Positions 11,792 through 20,728 of a DNA stretch of 64,000 nt are shown here, in pieces. The stretch's first letter is position 1; every line of letters begins with the position of its first letter. The notes under the pieces were generated by a model, which did no database searches, was not told the DNA's origin, and was given only the letters and a program-made list of their open reading frames with translations. A program made the translations under genes and the position numbers. The DNA is from Gammaproteobacteria bacterium (GTDB taxonomy: Bacteria > Pseudomonadota > Gammaproteobacteria > DSM-19610): assembly GCA_026197075.1 (NCBI GenBank), contig JAPHQV010000008.1, positions 1-64,000 of the forward strand, read 5' to 3'.

Positions 11792-12007
11792 AAAAGGTGC
11801 CTCGGTAGGTTCCAAAGGCCGCACAGGGTAGCCGAGGTCCCGGCCGGAATCACCCCGCAGCCCGCAGGGATGTGCCTGCGGCCGGCCCCGCTTGACTCAC
11901 CGCGGGCCGGGGTGGAGACTACCGCGCCTGATCGCAATCTCCGGATGAACGGGCCGCAAGGCCACGATCTCCGTTACGCACCCCAGGCCTGACGAGGGTA
12001 GCGCGGC

Positions 12008-12036
12008 TTGCGGCAGCAATTTCTTTCTGGTATACA
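12008..12036 (+). promoter_or_regulatory. Sigma-70 promoter of dksA
   Basis: TTGCGG at 12008-12013, a 17-base spacer and TATACA at 12031-12036 give a good sigma-70 promoter about 38 bases before the dksA ATG, predicting a leader of roughly 30 bases. Confidence 0.65.
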
Positions 12037-12073
12037 AACCCGTTTGATTATCGAGCATCTGGAGACCGCTTGC

Positions 12074-12820
12074 ATGGCCGTCAAGAAAAAGACCGCGCAG
12101 TCCAAGGCTACTACGGCCAAGAAGAAGACCGTTGCCAAGAAGACCGCAACCAAGAAGACGACCGCCAAGAAGGCGCCCGCCAAGAAAACCGTGAGCAAAA
12201 AGGCACCGGCAAAAAAGACGACCGCAAAAAAGGCACCGGCCAAGAAGGCACCTGCGAAAAAGACGCCCGCCAAGAAGACGGTAGCGAAGAAGCCCAGGGC
12301 CAAGCCCCAGACGGCAAAGACCGCCGCCAAAAAAGCGCCCGCCAGCAAAAAGGCCCCGGTGAAGAAATCCGCCGGCGCCAGGACCACTGCCCAGACAAAC
12401 ACGACCATCGGACCCGTACCCGGGATCGCCCCTTACCGCGAGAAGAAGGGCGAGCAGTACATGAGTGACACGCAGCTGTCTCATTTCCGCCAGATCCTGC
12501 TGACCTGGAAACGGGAACTCATGGAAGAAGTGGACCGCACCGTCCATCACATGCAGGACGAAGCCGCCAACTTCCCCGACCCCAACGACCGCGCCACCCA
12601 GGAATCGGAATTCAGCATGGAACTGCGGGCCCGTGACCGGGAACGCAAACTCATCAAGAAGATCGATGAGTCCATCGACATGCTGGACGACGGCGAATAC
12701 GGCTACTGCGAATCCTGTGGCGTGGAAATCGGCATCCGGCGCCTGGAAGCCCGCCCCACCGCGACCCTTTGCATCGACTGCAAGACCCTGGACGAGATCC
12801 GCGAAAAACAGCGTGGCTGA
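12074..12820 (+). CDS. dksA: RNA polymerase-binding regulator DksA with a histone H1-like N-terminal tail
   Basis: DksA binds the RNA polymerase secondary channel and works with ppGpp on stable-RNA and amino-acid promoters. The C-terminal ~140 residues match DksA throughout: [14 protein letters not shown], coiled-coil [13 protein letters not shown] with the two tip aspartates, and the zinc finger CESCG...CIDCKTL. The first ~110 residues are a Lys/Ala/Pro/Thr-rich array of [12 protein letters not shown]-type repeats, resembling histone H1 or AlgP-like DNA-binding tails and absent from the 151-residue E. coli protein. ATG 12074 follows a promoter at 12008-12036. An internal ATG (MSDTQLSHF) would cut off conserved DksA residues. 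gluQ follows after a terminator, as in enterobacteria. Confidence 0.93.
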   Translation: MAVKKKTAQSKATTAKKKTVAKKTATKKTTAKKAPAKKTVSKKAPAKKTTAKKAPAKKAPAKKTPAKKTVAKKPRAKPQTAKTAAKKAPASKKAPVKKSAGARTTAQTNTTIGPVPGIAPYREKKGEQYMSDTQLSHFRQILLTWKRELMEEVDRTVHHMQDEAANFPDPNDRATQESEFSMELRARDRERKLIKKIDESIDMLDDGEYGYCESCGVEIGIRRLEARPTATLCIDCKTLDEIREKQRG

Positions 12821-12842
12821 TTCATGCCTGCGATGAACCTGA

Positions 12843-12870
12843 AAAAATGCCGGCTTTTGCCGGCTTTTTT
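12843..12870 (+). terminator. Intrinsic terminator after dksA
   Basis: AAAAATGCCGGC, a short TTT loop and the complement GCCGGCTTTTTT form a hairpin with a T-run 22 bases after the dksA stop. It would limit read-through into gluQ, an arrangement also described for dksA-gluQ in enterobacteria. Confidence 0.85.
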
Positions 12871-12927
12871 CACTTTTGGCCGCGGACTCTTGATGGATAC
12901 GTACCGGGGAAGATGAAGGGCATGCCC

Positions 12928-13833
12928 ATGACGGACACACCCGCAGTCTATCGTGGTCGTTTCGCACCTTCGCCCACGGGGCCACTGCACTTCGGCTCCC
13001 TGGTGGCCGCGGTGGGCAGCTACCTGGACGCACGCCGGCAGGGTGGAGAATGGCTGTTGCGCATGGAGGACCTGGATCCGCCGCGGGAACAACCCGGCGC
13101 CGCGGATCAGATCCTGCGCACCCTGGAAGCCTACGGTTTCGAATGGGATGGCCCGGTGTGGTACCAGAGCCAGCGCAGCGAGGCCTACCTGGCGGCCCTG
13201 GAGATCCTGCGCGATGCCGGCCTGGTATTCGACTGCGCCTGCACCCGCCGCGAACTCCGCGACCTGGCGCCGGCTGGTATCGACGGCCCTCTGTACCCGG
13301 GCACTTGCCGCAACGGTCTGCCGCCCGGACGCGCGCCCCGCGCCGTGCGCATGCGGGTCGCACCCCACAAGATCGGGATCGAGGACCGGCTGCGGGGACG
13401 GATCAGCCAGCAACTGGATACGCAAGTGGGAGATTTCATTCTGCGGCGTGCCGATGGTTTGTTTTCCTACCAGCTGGCCGTGGTGGTGGATGACGGCGCG
13501 CAGGGCATAACCGATGTGGTCCGGGGCTCGGACCTGTTGGACTCCACACCACGCCAGGTCTATCTGCAGCAGCGGCTCGGTCTCACCACACCGACGTACC
13601 TGCACCTGCCGGTGGCCACCAACCCGGCCGGCGAGAAGCTCAGCAAGCAGACCCATGCAGAGGCCATCCCGGCAGATGGCGACGTGGAACTCCTTTGCCG
13701 CACCCTGCGCTTCCTGGGACAGGAGGTCCCCGCCGACCTTGCCGGGGCGGATCCTACCGACTTCTGGGAGTGGGCCATCCGGCACTGGGACACGGCACGA
13801 ATTCCAGCCTGCCGCACCCTGTTGCCCGACTGA
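12928..13833 (+). CDS. gluQ: Glutamyl-Q tRNA(Asp) synthetase GluQ
   Basis: Attaches glutamate to the queuosine base at the wobble position of tRNA-Asp. It resembles the catalytic half of glutamyl-tRNA synthetase without the anticodon-binding domain: 301 residues, HIGH-like PSPTGPLHFGSL, KMSKS-like KLSKQTHAEA, and the zinc-binding cysteines in CACTRREL...YPGTCRNG that mark this family. ATG 12928 has GAAGGG seven bases upstream; two in-frame ATGs at 12913 and 12922 are less well spaced. It follows dksA as in many gammaproteobacteria. Together with QueF it shows queuosine use. Confidence 0.93.
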   Translation: MTDTPAVYRGRFAPSPTGPLHFGSLVAAVGSYLDARRQGGEWLLRMEDLDPPREQPGAADQILRTLEAYGFEWDGPVWYQSQRSEAYLAALEILRDAGLVFDCACTRRELRDLAPAGIDGPLYPGTCRNGLPPGRAPRAVRMRVAPHKIGIEDRLRGRISQQLDTQVGDFILRRADGLFSYQLAVVVDDGAQGITDVVRGSDLLDSTPRQVYLQQRLGLTTPTYLHLPVATNPAGEKLSKQTHAEAIPADGDVELLCRTLRFLGQEVPADLAGADPTDFWEWAIRHWDTARIPACRTLLPD

Positions 13834-13910
13834 GAGATACCGGCACTGGTCAATGGGGGGGACTTGGGTAGAATAAGGCAACACAGGCGGTATGCCAAAG
13901 GAGATCCTGC

Positions 13911-15848
13911 ATGTCGGAAGTCAAGGTCTATCCCGTGCCCCCGGAATTCGCGGCCCACACCCACCTCACCCGTGAGCAGGCCGAGGCCATGTACCGGCGC
14001 TCGGTGGAAGACCCTGAAGGCTTCTGGGCAGAGCAGGCAGAGCTGTTCCTCGACTGGGACAAGCCCTGGGACAAGGTGCTGGAATGGGACTTTCACCGCG
14101 CCCACATCCGCTGGTTCGAGGGTGGCAAGCTCAACGTCTGTTACAACTGCGTCGATCGCCACCTGCCCAACCGCGCCGCCCAGACAGCCCTGATCTGGGA
14201 AGGCGATGACCCGAACACCGACGCCACCATCAGCTATCAACAGCTCTACGACCATGTGACCCGCCTGGCCAACGCCCTCAAGGCGCGGAATGTGAAAAAG
14301 GGCGACCGGGTCTGTATCTACATGCCCATGATCCCCGAGGCGGTGTACGCCATGCTGGCCTGCGCCCGCATCGGTGCCGTGCATTCCGTGGTGTTCGGCG
14401 GTTTCTCTCCGGAATCCCTCAAGGACCGCATCCTCGACTCCGACTGCCAGGCGCTGATCACCGCCGACGAGGGCGTGCGCGGTGGTCGCAAGGTCCCCCT
14501 CAAGGCCAACGCCGACAAGGCACTCGCATCCTGCCCCAATGTACACAGCGTACTGGTGGTGAAACGTACCGGTGGCGAGATCGAATGGAACCCTCAGCGC
14601 GATGTCTGGTACCACGAAATCACCGCCGGGCAGTCCACCGATTGTCCACCGGAGATGATGGATGCCGAGGATCCTTTATTCATCCTCTACACCTCCGGCT
14701 CCACCGGCAAGCCCAAGGGCGTGCTGCACACCAGCGGCGGCTACCTGCTGTTCGCCGCCATTACCCATAAATACGTCTTCGACTACCATGACGGCGACAT
14801 CTACTGGTGTACCGCCGACGTGGGCTGGATCACCGGACATTCCTATATCGTCTACGGCCCGCTGGCCAACGGCGCCCAGTCCCTGGTGTTCGAGGGCATA
14901 CCCACCTATCCCGATGCCTCACGCTTCTGGCAGGTATGCGACAAGCACCAGGTCAACACCTTCTACACGGCGCCCACCGCCATCCGCGCCTTGATGCGTG
15001 AGGGCCCCGGGCCGGTGCAAAGCACTTCACGCCAGAGCCTGCGCCTGCTCGGTACCGTGGGCGAGCCCATCAACCCCGAGGCCTGGGAGTGGTATCACCA
15101 CCTGGTGGGCGAGGAACGCTGCCCCATCGTCGACACCTGGTGGCAGACCGAGACGGGCGGCCACATGATCACCCCGCTCCCCGGTGCCACCGACCTCAAG
15201 CCCGGTTCCGCCACTCACCCCTTCTTTGGCGTGGTGCCGGCCCTGGTGGACGGTGACGGCAAGGTGCTGGAAGGCGAGGCCGCGGGCAACCTGGTCATCA
15301 CCCGGCCCTGGCCGGGCCAGATGCGCAGCGTGTACGGCGATCACCAGCGTTTCATCGACACCTACTTCAAGACCTATCCCGGCATGTACTTCACCGGTGA
15401 TGGCGCGCGACGCGACGCCGACGGCTACTACTGGATCACCGGGCGCGTGGATGACGTGCTGAACGTGTCCGGCCATCGCCTCGGCACGGCGGAACTGGAA
15501 AGCGCCCTGGTGCTGCACGATGCCGTGGCCGAAGCCGCCGTGGTGGGCTACCCCCATGACCTCAAGGGCCAGGGCATCTATGCCTACGTGACCCTGGTCA
15601 AGGGCGTGGAACCGTCCGAGGAATTGCGCGCCGAACTGATCAAGCTGGTGCGCAGCGAGATCGGCCCCATCGCCAGTCCCGATGTCATCCAGTGGGCGCC
15701 CGGCCTGCCCAAGACCCGTTCCGGCAAGATCATGCGCCGCATCCTGCGCAAGATCGCCGCCAACGAAATCGACAGCCTCGGCGACACCTCCACCCTCGCC
15801 GACCCTGGCGTGGTACAGGATCTCACCGACAACCGTGCCAACCGTTAG
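13911..15848 (+). CDS. acs: Acetyl-coenzyme A synthetase
   Basis: Converts acetate, ATP and CoA to acetyl-CoA through an acetyl-AMP intermediate. The 645-residue length is standard. The P-loop-like motif [11 protein letters not shown], the A8 hinge region [18 protein letters not shown] and the C-terminal [13 protein letters not shown], which contains the lysine acetylated in regulated Acs enzymes, are all present. AAAGGAGATCCTGC precedes the ATG. The two-receiver regulator begins 15 bases after its stop and may be co-transcribed. Confidence 0.97.
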   Translation: MSEVKVYPVPPEFAAHTHLTREQAEAMYRRSVEDPEGFWAEQAELFLDWDKPWDKVLEWDFHRAHIRWFEGGKLNVCYNCVDRHLPNRAAQTALIWEGDDPNTDATISYQQLYDHVTRLANALKARNVKKGDRVCIYMPMIPEAVYAMLACARIGAVHSVVFGGFSPESLKDRILDSDCQALITADEGVRGGRKVPLKANADKALASCPNVHSVLVVKRTGGEIEWNPQRDVWYHEITAGQSTDCPPEMMDAEDPLFILYTSGSTGKPKGVLHTSGGYLLFAAITHKYVFDYHDGDIYWCTADVGWITGHSYIVYGPLANGAQSLVFEGIPTYPDASRFWQVCDKHQVNTFYTAPTAIRALMREGPGPVQSTSRQSLRLLGTVGEPINPEAWEWYHHLVGEERCPIVDTWWQTETGGHMITPLPGATDLKPGSATHPFFGVVPALVDGDGKVLEGEAAGNLVITRPWPGQMRSVYGDHQRFIDTYFKTYPGMYFTGDGARRDADGYYWITGRVDDVLNVSGHRLGTAELESALVLHDAVAEAAVVGYPHDLKGQGIYAYVTLVKGVEPSEELRAELIKLVRSEIGPIASPDVIQWAPGLPKTRSGKIMRRILRKIAANEIDSLGDTSTLADPGVVQDLTDNRANR

Positions 15849-15863
15849 GGATCCAAACCCCGG

Positions 15864-16658
15864 ATGCAAACCCTGACGACTGCCCAGCTGGACCTGTTGC
15901 TGGTGGAACCCTCCGGCACCCAGCGACGCATCATCGAGGAATTCCTGCGCGGCCTGGGCGTGCAGCATATCCAGTGGGTGCAGGGCGCCGGCACCGCCCT
16001 CGAGGCCATGCACGGCCGCCAGCCCGACCTGGTGATCAGCGCCATGCACCTGCCTGACATGACCGGCACGGAACTGGTGCAGGAGATGCGCTTCGATGAC
16101 AACCTGCGCGACATCCCCTTCCTGCTGATCTCCTCGGAGACCAGCCTCAGCTACCTGGAACCCCTGCGCCAGGCCGGTGTAATCGGCATTCTGCCCAAGC
16201 CCTTCGACCGCGAACAACTGGAACGCTGCCTGTACAACACCCTGGATTTTCTGGAACCCCCGGAACTGAGCCTGAAGCGCTATGCACCCGACGAACTGCG
16301 CGTGCTGATCGTGGACGACAGCCTCACCTCGCGGCGCATGGTGCGCCAGGTGCTGGAACGCATGGGCATCGAACAGTTCAGCGAGGCGGAAAACGGCCGC
16401 GAGGCCATCGCCCTGATCGACCAGCAATACTTCGACCTCATCATCACCGACCTCAACATGCCACAGATGGATGGCCGCGAGCTGAGCGACTACATCCGCA
16501 ACCGCAGTCAGCAACCGGGCGTGCCCATTCTCATGTTCACTTCCGACCAGGACCAGGGCCGGCTGGCGGCCATCGAGCAATGCGGCGTGTCAGCGGTGTT
16601 CGACAAGCCCTTCGGGGCTGATGTGTTGCGCAGCACCATCGAGAAGGTATTGTCCTGA
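15864..16658 (+). CDS. Tandem-receiver response regulator, first receiver degenerate
   Basis: 264 residues made of two CheY-like receiver domains and no output domain. The second domain (about 145-264) is complete: VLIVDDS acidic pair, Asp196 in DLIITDLNMP, Thr in LMFTSDQ and Lys in VFDKPFG. In the first (about 8-125) the phosphorylated Asp is Ala60 (DLVISAMHLP) and the acidic pair is Glu-Pro (LLLVEPS), though the late Lys in ILPKPFD remains. So only the second can be phosphorylated, and the first is probably a protein-protein module. Its partner kinase is not in the window. Position after acs suggests read-through, but a link to acetate control is only a guess. Confidence 0.85.
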   Translation: MQTLTTAQLDLLLVEPSGTQRRIIEEFLRGLGVQHIQWVQGAGTALEAMHGRQPDLVISAMHLPDMTGTELVQEMRFDDNLRDIPFLLISSETSLSYLEPLRQAGVIGILPKPFDREQLERCLYNTLDFLEPPELSLKRYAPDELRVLIVDDSLTSRRMVRQVLERMGIEQFSEAENGREAIALIDQQYFDLIITDLNMPQMDGRELSDYIRNRSQQPGVPILMFTSDQDQGRLAAIEQCGVSAVFDKPFGADVLRSTIEKVLS

Positions 16659-17093
16659 ACCGGGACCACCAGGCCACAGCCGTCACCTTCCTGACGCACT
16701 AAAATCTCCTTCCCCGCCCTCCACGCCGAGCGTCACCTCGCCCAGGCAAGCCGCGCACGGCGCGCCGACCACCACACTCGGGCATGATTGGCCGAGCGCA
16801 TTTAACACATTGTTTATAAGAATATTAACTTCATTTCTCTCGATAACGAATCGCCAGTCCCTACCTGTTTCCCAGAAAAAGTTCAAGCCCGGAAAGGCAC
16901 GGCCGATACCTCATTCAGACGGTCGCGTCAAGTATTTGGCGTACATTACGGGGATGTAGCAGGGAATCGGGAAGGCTCCCGTCGCGACCGTGATACCAAC
17001 AGCAACGAGGGGAACCAGTGACGGGACCCCAAACCCGCGCAGCACGCTGACACGCAGGTCGGCCCTGCCTCAATCTGAACCGGGATATTCAAC
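16659..17093. other. Intergenic stretch without recognisable gene
   Basis: 435 bases between the two-receiver gene and the secreted beta-propeller-like gene. An AT-rich patch (16800-16860) is followed by a GC-rich leader-like part (16960-17080) with short inverted repeats such as GGGAAGGCTCCC. No convincing open frame, tRNA or known riboswitch was found. It probably holds the promoter and leader of the following gene. Confidence 0.5.
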
Positions 17094-18449
17094 ATGAAGT
17101 TGACCAAGACTTTCGTGAGCAGTGCCATGGCACTCTCCCTGCTGGGAACCTGCAACGCCTTTGCCGAGGATGCGAATATCTATTCCATCCAGTTTACCGA
17201 GGATGGCAAGCACCTGGTCACCGGGGGCAGCAGCGGCCTGTTGGCCGGACCTCGTGATGACTACACCGGCGGCATCAAGGTATGGGAAGCCAACACGGGT
17301 GAACTGGTTCAGGCCATGGGTCAACAGGAAGACCTGGATGCCGTGTTCGGGATGGATCACAGCCGGGTCGGGCAACGCCAGCCCGGCATCAGTAATTTCC
17401 GTGACCTGGTGATGTACGGTTCCTATCCCAATGGCAAAGTGCTGGTACTGCCCAGCTCGCTGGGACATATCACCGAAAGCCAGGCCGTACGTGCACCCGC
17501 CTTCATCGGCGGCGCCATGGATTTCAGCAACCCGACTCCGCAGAGGGTGAAGCTGGAAGGCTCCGGCAGTCGCGCCGGCAGCTGTGACGACAACCCCTAT
17601 ATGTATGACTATGTCGGCCCGGTGGTACCTTCCGACAATGGCCACTATGCTGCCATCGTCGTCAACATCTGTCACAAGCAGGTGGTAAGCGAACAGAATA
17701 CCCGTTACGACTACCAGTCCTCCCTGCTCGTCATGGATCTCGGCAGCCAGCAAATCATCCACAGCCGCGATAACATCGACGCCGGCGTGTATGCCCTGGG
17801 CATCAGCAATGAAGGTGACCGGATTGCCTACGTGGGCCGCGACCAGTTCGCCGTGCTGGACCTGGCAACGGGCGACAAGCAGCTGGTGGAAGAGTACAGC
17901 GACGCGGAGTTCATGATTCCGCGCCAGTTCAGCAAGCTGAACTTCAGCAAGGACGGCAACAAGCTGGTATCCCTGGACTTCATCTATGACATCAAGTCCG
18001 GTACCGAACAGCCCATGAGCTGGGTGGCCAACAATGCCGAGCCGCCGGAGCGCATTTCCAACGTGGCCATCGCCCCGGATTTGAGTTACTTCGTCATGGT
18101 CCAGCGCAAGCAGGCCCTGTTCATGATCGGCGAGGATGGGCTGCCGGTCTCCTATGGCCAGGCCGATGACATCCTGGTCATGGACACCAAGACCGGTGAA
18201 CAGGTGGCCCTGGAGATCACCGATTCACTGACCGAGGGCAAGCAGTGCGTGACCGATGTATCGCCGGACAGCGAACGCATCGCCGTGGCCTGCAATGGCG
18301 GCATCATGCGCATGTTCAATGCCCGTAACGGCGAAATGCTGTGGTCCAAGCGTAACGTCAGCTACAAGGCCCGGCAGCTGAGCAAGCATCTCATCCAGGC
18401 CTGGAACGATTATGGCACCACGGAGTTCCCCTTCCCCACCCTGAACTAG
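17094..18449 (+). CDS. Secreted WD40/YVTN-like beta-propeller protein of unknown role
   Basis: 451 residues with a signal peptide (KLTKTFVSSAMALSLLGTCNAFA, cleavage near residue 25), so exported. The mature part shows repeated beta-propeller-like blades: FTEDGKHLVTGG..GGIKVWEANTGELV, ISNEGDRIAYVGRDQFAVLDLATG, FSKDGNKLVSLD..IYDIKSG, VSPDSERIAVACNGGIMRMFNARNGEMLW. These are the pattern of YVTN/WD40 repeats. Two cysteine-containing inserts (SCDDN, NICHKQ) could form a disulphide. There is no catalytic motif or peptidoglycan-binding domain. A strong hairpin follows the stop. I do not recognise a named family; a scaffold or binding role in the periplasm is the most that can be said. Confidence 0.75.
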   Translation: MKLTKTFVSSAMALSLLGTCNAFAEDANIYSIQFTEDGKHLVTGGSSGLLAGPRDDYTGGIKVWEANTGELVQAMGQQEDLDAVFGMDHSRVGQRQPGISNFRDLVMYGSYPNGKVLVLPSSLGHITESQAVRAPAFIGGAMDFSNPTPQRVKLEGSGSRAGSCDDNPYMYDYVGPVVPSDNGHYAAIVVNICHKQVVSEQNTRYDYQSSLLVMDLGSQQIIHSRDNIDAGVYALGISNEGDRIAYVGRDQFAVLDLATGDKQLVEEYSDAEFMIPRQFSKLNFSKDGNKLVSLDFIYDIKSGTEQPMSWVANNAEPPERISNVAIAPDLSYFVMVQRKQALFMIGEDGLPVSYGQADDILVMDTKTGEQVALEITDSLTEGKQCVTDVSPDSERIAVACNGGIMRMFNARNGEMLWSKRNVSYKARQLSKHLIQAWNDYGTTEFPFPTLN

Positions 18450-18486
18450 GGCACGGGTTCGGGGATCCATCCTCATGACGATGCAC

Positions 18487-18518
18487 ACGCAACAGAGGCC
18501 TTCGGGCCTCTGTTGCGT
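18487..18518 (+). terminator. Strong hairpin, probable terminator
   Basis: ACGCAACAGAGGCC and GGCCTCTGTTGCGT pair perfectly over 14 bp across a TTCG tetraloop, 37 bases after the beta-propeller gene. The downstream T-run is poor (TATC), but stem strength and position suit a terminator. Confidence 0.75.
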
Positions 18519-18528
18519 TATCAAGGCA

Positions 18529-18644
18529 GCCATGACAAAGCCCCATGCTCCACTGGCAGGTGTCGGCCGCAGGGATGCGGCCGTCAAGCCTACAGGGACG
18601 TATTCACGGTGCCCTGCCAGTGGAGCATGGGGCTTTGTCATGGC
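18529..18644. repeat. Long inverted-repeat element, copy 1
   Basis: Two perfect 32-bp arms (18529-18560 and 18613-18644) enclose a 52-base loop containing GGCCGCAGGGATGCGGCC and TACAGGGACGTATTCACGG. The loop sequence is repeated, inverted, at 40781-40932, while the arms there are different but again self-complementary. No protein is encoded; frames through it are by-products. It lies between the terminator and the second FGGY kinase. Confidence 0.9.
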
Positions 18645-18664
18645 AGGCTTTGGTAATACCTGAC

Positions 18665-20074
18665 ATGGAATGCATTCTCGCCATCGACCAGGGCAGCCAT
18701 GCCACCCGCGCCCTGCTGTTCGACCGCGACGGACAGGTCCTCGCCCGTCACGAGCAGCGAGTGGACCAGTACGAGAGCCATCCGGGCTGGGTGGAGCTGG
18801 CGCCGGAACAGGTACTCGCCACGGTGCGCGCGGTGGTGGCGGAGGTACTTCCCCACGCCACCGGCCCGGTGACCTGTGCCGGCCTGGCGGTGCAGCGCTC
18901 CACCCTGGTGGCCTGGGAGCGCTCCAGCGGTGACCCGCTGGCGCCGGCCATCAGCTGGCAGGACACTCGCTGCTCCGAACTGCTGAAACGCTACGCCCGC
19001 CACGCCCCGCTCATACACCAGATCAGCGGCCAACCCCTGTCACCCGATTACCTGGTCGGCAAGATGCTCTGGCTACTGGAAGAGAACGAGACCGTGGCCG
19101 AAGCCGCCTCCCGGGGCGACCTGGTCATGGGACCGCTGGCCAGCTACCTGGCGCGCCACCTGCTGCAGGATGCACCCTTGATCGCGGATCACAGCAATGC
19201 CGCCCGCAGCATGCTCTTCAATATCAGCCATGGACAGTGGAGCCGCGCCCTGACCGGGTTGTTTCATATCGACCCGGCGGTGCTGCCGAAATGTGTGCCG
19301 ACCCTGGCCGGGCATGGGCTGCTGAAAGAGTCCGGCATTCCCCTCACCTGCCTTTGTGGCGACCAGAATGCCGCCATCCACGCCGGTGGTGAACCGCCGG
19401 ACAATCAGCTGATGCTGAATCTGGGCACCGGTGCCTTCCTGATGCGTGGCGTCGGCGGGCATCCCCCCGAAGAGGAACGCCTGATCGGCGGCATCGCCTG
19501 GAGCACGGCGCAGGAGCGCCGCTACCTGCTGGAGGCCTCCGTCAATGGCGTGGGCAGCGCCCTGCGCTGGCTGGAGAACCAGACCCAGACCGAGCTGCTG
19601 CGCCAGTTGCCGGACTGGCTGCACGAAATCGGCAGCCCGCCCCTGTTCCTCAACAGCATCGGTGGCCTGGGCTCCCCCTACTGGCGCCAGGATATCGAAC
19701 CCCGCTTCATCCCCGCCACGGAATCCGTGGGCCGGCGCGCGGTCGCCATTGTCGAAAGCATCGCCTTTCTCATCCACCGCAACCTGCAGGAGATGAACCT
19801 GGAAGGCGTCGATGGCATCCAGGTGTCCGGCGGCCTGTCGCCCCTCAATGGCCTGTGTCAACGCATTGCCGATCTCAGCGGCCTGCCCCTGCACCGCCAT
19901 GACGATCCCGAAGCCACGGCCCGCGGCCTGGCCTGGCTGGCCGCCGGTCGCCCCGGACACTGGCAGGGAAAACCCGCCGGCCGCCGCTTCCGGCCCGCCA
20001 GCAACTCGGGGCTGAAACAGCGTTACCACGAATTCATCCAGCGGCTGGAACAGGACGTTGCGGCGAAACCGTAA
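18665..20074 (+). CDS. FGGY-family carbohydrate kinase, glycerol kinase-like
   Basis: 469-residue ATP-dependent sugar or polyol kinase. The N-terminal AIDQGSHATRALLFD, the GDQNAAIHAGG segment and NLGTGAFLM follow glycerol kinase-like members, and the C-terminal FGGY signature region VDGIQVSGGLSPLNGLCQ is present. The exact glycerol kinase signatures diverge, so substrate is uncertain. ATG 18665 (MECILAID) removes 40 residues that would be encoded by the inverted-repeat element. The C-terminal tail FRPASNSGLKQRYHEFIQRL is nearly repeated in a fragment at 21804-21926. Class I aldolase and DUF1540 genes follow on the same strand, so the cluster may work on sugar phosphates. Confidence 0.85.
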   Translation: MECILAIDQGSHATRALLFDRDGQVLARHEQRVDQYESHPGWVELAPEQVLATVRAVVAEVLPHATGPVTCAGLAVQRSTLVAWERSSGDPLAPAISWQDTRCSELLKRYARHAPLIHQISGQPLSPDYLVGKMLWLLEENETVAEAASRGDLVMGPLASYLARHLLQDAPLIADHSNAARSMLFNISHGQWSRALTGLFHIDPAVLPKCVPTLAGHGLLKESGIPLTCLCGDQNAAIHAGGEPPDNQLMLNLGTGAFLMRGVGGHPPEEERLIGGIAWSTAQERRYLLEASVNGVGSALRWLENQTQTELLRQLPDWLHEIGSPPLFLNSIGGLGSPYWRQDIEPRFIPATESVGRRAVAIVESIAFLIHRNLQEMNLEGVDGIQVSGGLSPLNGLCQRIADLSGLPLHRHDDPEATARGLAWLAAGRPGHWQGKPAGRRFRPASNSGLKQRYHEFIQRLEQDVAAKP

Positions 20075-20335
20075 TGCCCGTAAAGAATTTCGAACGCACC
20101 TGCCATTGCCGATAAATCAAAATTATAAAGTCCATGTCTGTAATTTTCTCGTGAATAGCGATACCTGGCGACCCAAATTCTCGCAGTACTTCAAATAACG
20201 ACCGGCTTTTCGCGCGCCGGCAGCCGCCTGCCTCATAAAGAAAATTTCTTCGCCTGCCATTCGATTCTGGACTAGGTTCTGGGTGTTTCAAACGGAAAGT
20301 CCAATCCACGTGCGACTCACGCAATGGAGGTTGCC
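20075..20335. other. Intergenic gap, no gene seen
   Basis: About 260 bases, AT-richer than the flanks. It presumably holds the promoter of the DUF1540 gene, but no clear -35/-10 pair, hairpin or RNA gene stands out. Confidence 0.4.
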
Positions 20336-20632
20336 ATGAAGATGACCATCGATATGCCATATGTCGAAACTTGCACGGTCAGTGGCTGCGGCTACAACAA
20401 GGACGAAAAATGCCACGCGCGCGCCATCACAATCGGTGATGGCGTCCATCCCGGCTGTGACACTTCCTTCCTGGGGGCGCCAGGCCATACCCACGAAAAC
20501 AACCTGGCCGGGGTCGGGGCCTGCAAGGTCATGGGCTGCAGCTTCAATGATGACCTGGAGTGCGGCGCCGATCGCATTTCCGTCAGCATGAAGGGTGACA
20601 GCGTCCAGTGCATGACCTACCAGGCTCGCTGA
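20336..20632 (+). CDS. DUF1540-type cysteine-rich protein with two repeats
   Basis: 98 residues with eight cysteines in two matching modules: C-x4-C-x7-C-x14-C (residues about 13-41, CTVSGCGYNKDEKC) and C-x4-C-x7-C-x15-C (about 63-92, CKVMGCSFNDDLEC). This is the DUF1540 pattern, duplicated. Each module could hold a metal ion such as zinc, but no function is established. No signal peptide. A strong GGAGG lies five bases before ATG 20336. It lies 96 bases ahead of the class I aldolase gene on the same strand. Confidence 0.85.
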   Translation: MKMTIDMPYVETCTVSGCGYNKDEKCHARAITIGDGVHPGCDTSFLGAPGHTHENNLAGVGACKVMGCSFNDDLECGADRISVSMKGDSVQCMTYQAR

Positions 20633-20728
20633 TCGCCGGATCTGTCACGATGGACGGTGGCTCGGAAACCGCCGGGCCACCCGGTAACGAAACCAGAAAA
20701 CCTTTCCTTTCCAACAGGAGGAGCAAAC

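Noticed and set aside
11859-11890. CCGCAGGGATGTGCCTGCGG as a third copy of the long inverted-repeat element
   Set aside because: Only the short GCAGGGATG is shared; the rest of the conserved loop is missing.
16960-17090. Possible cobalamin-type riboswitch before the beta-propeller gene (AGGGAATCGGG, CCGTGATA, ACCAGTGACGGG)
   Set aside because: Only scattered short matches; the conserved core and B12 box are incomplete, and the downstream gene has no link to cobalamin.
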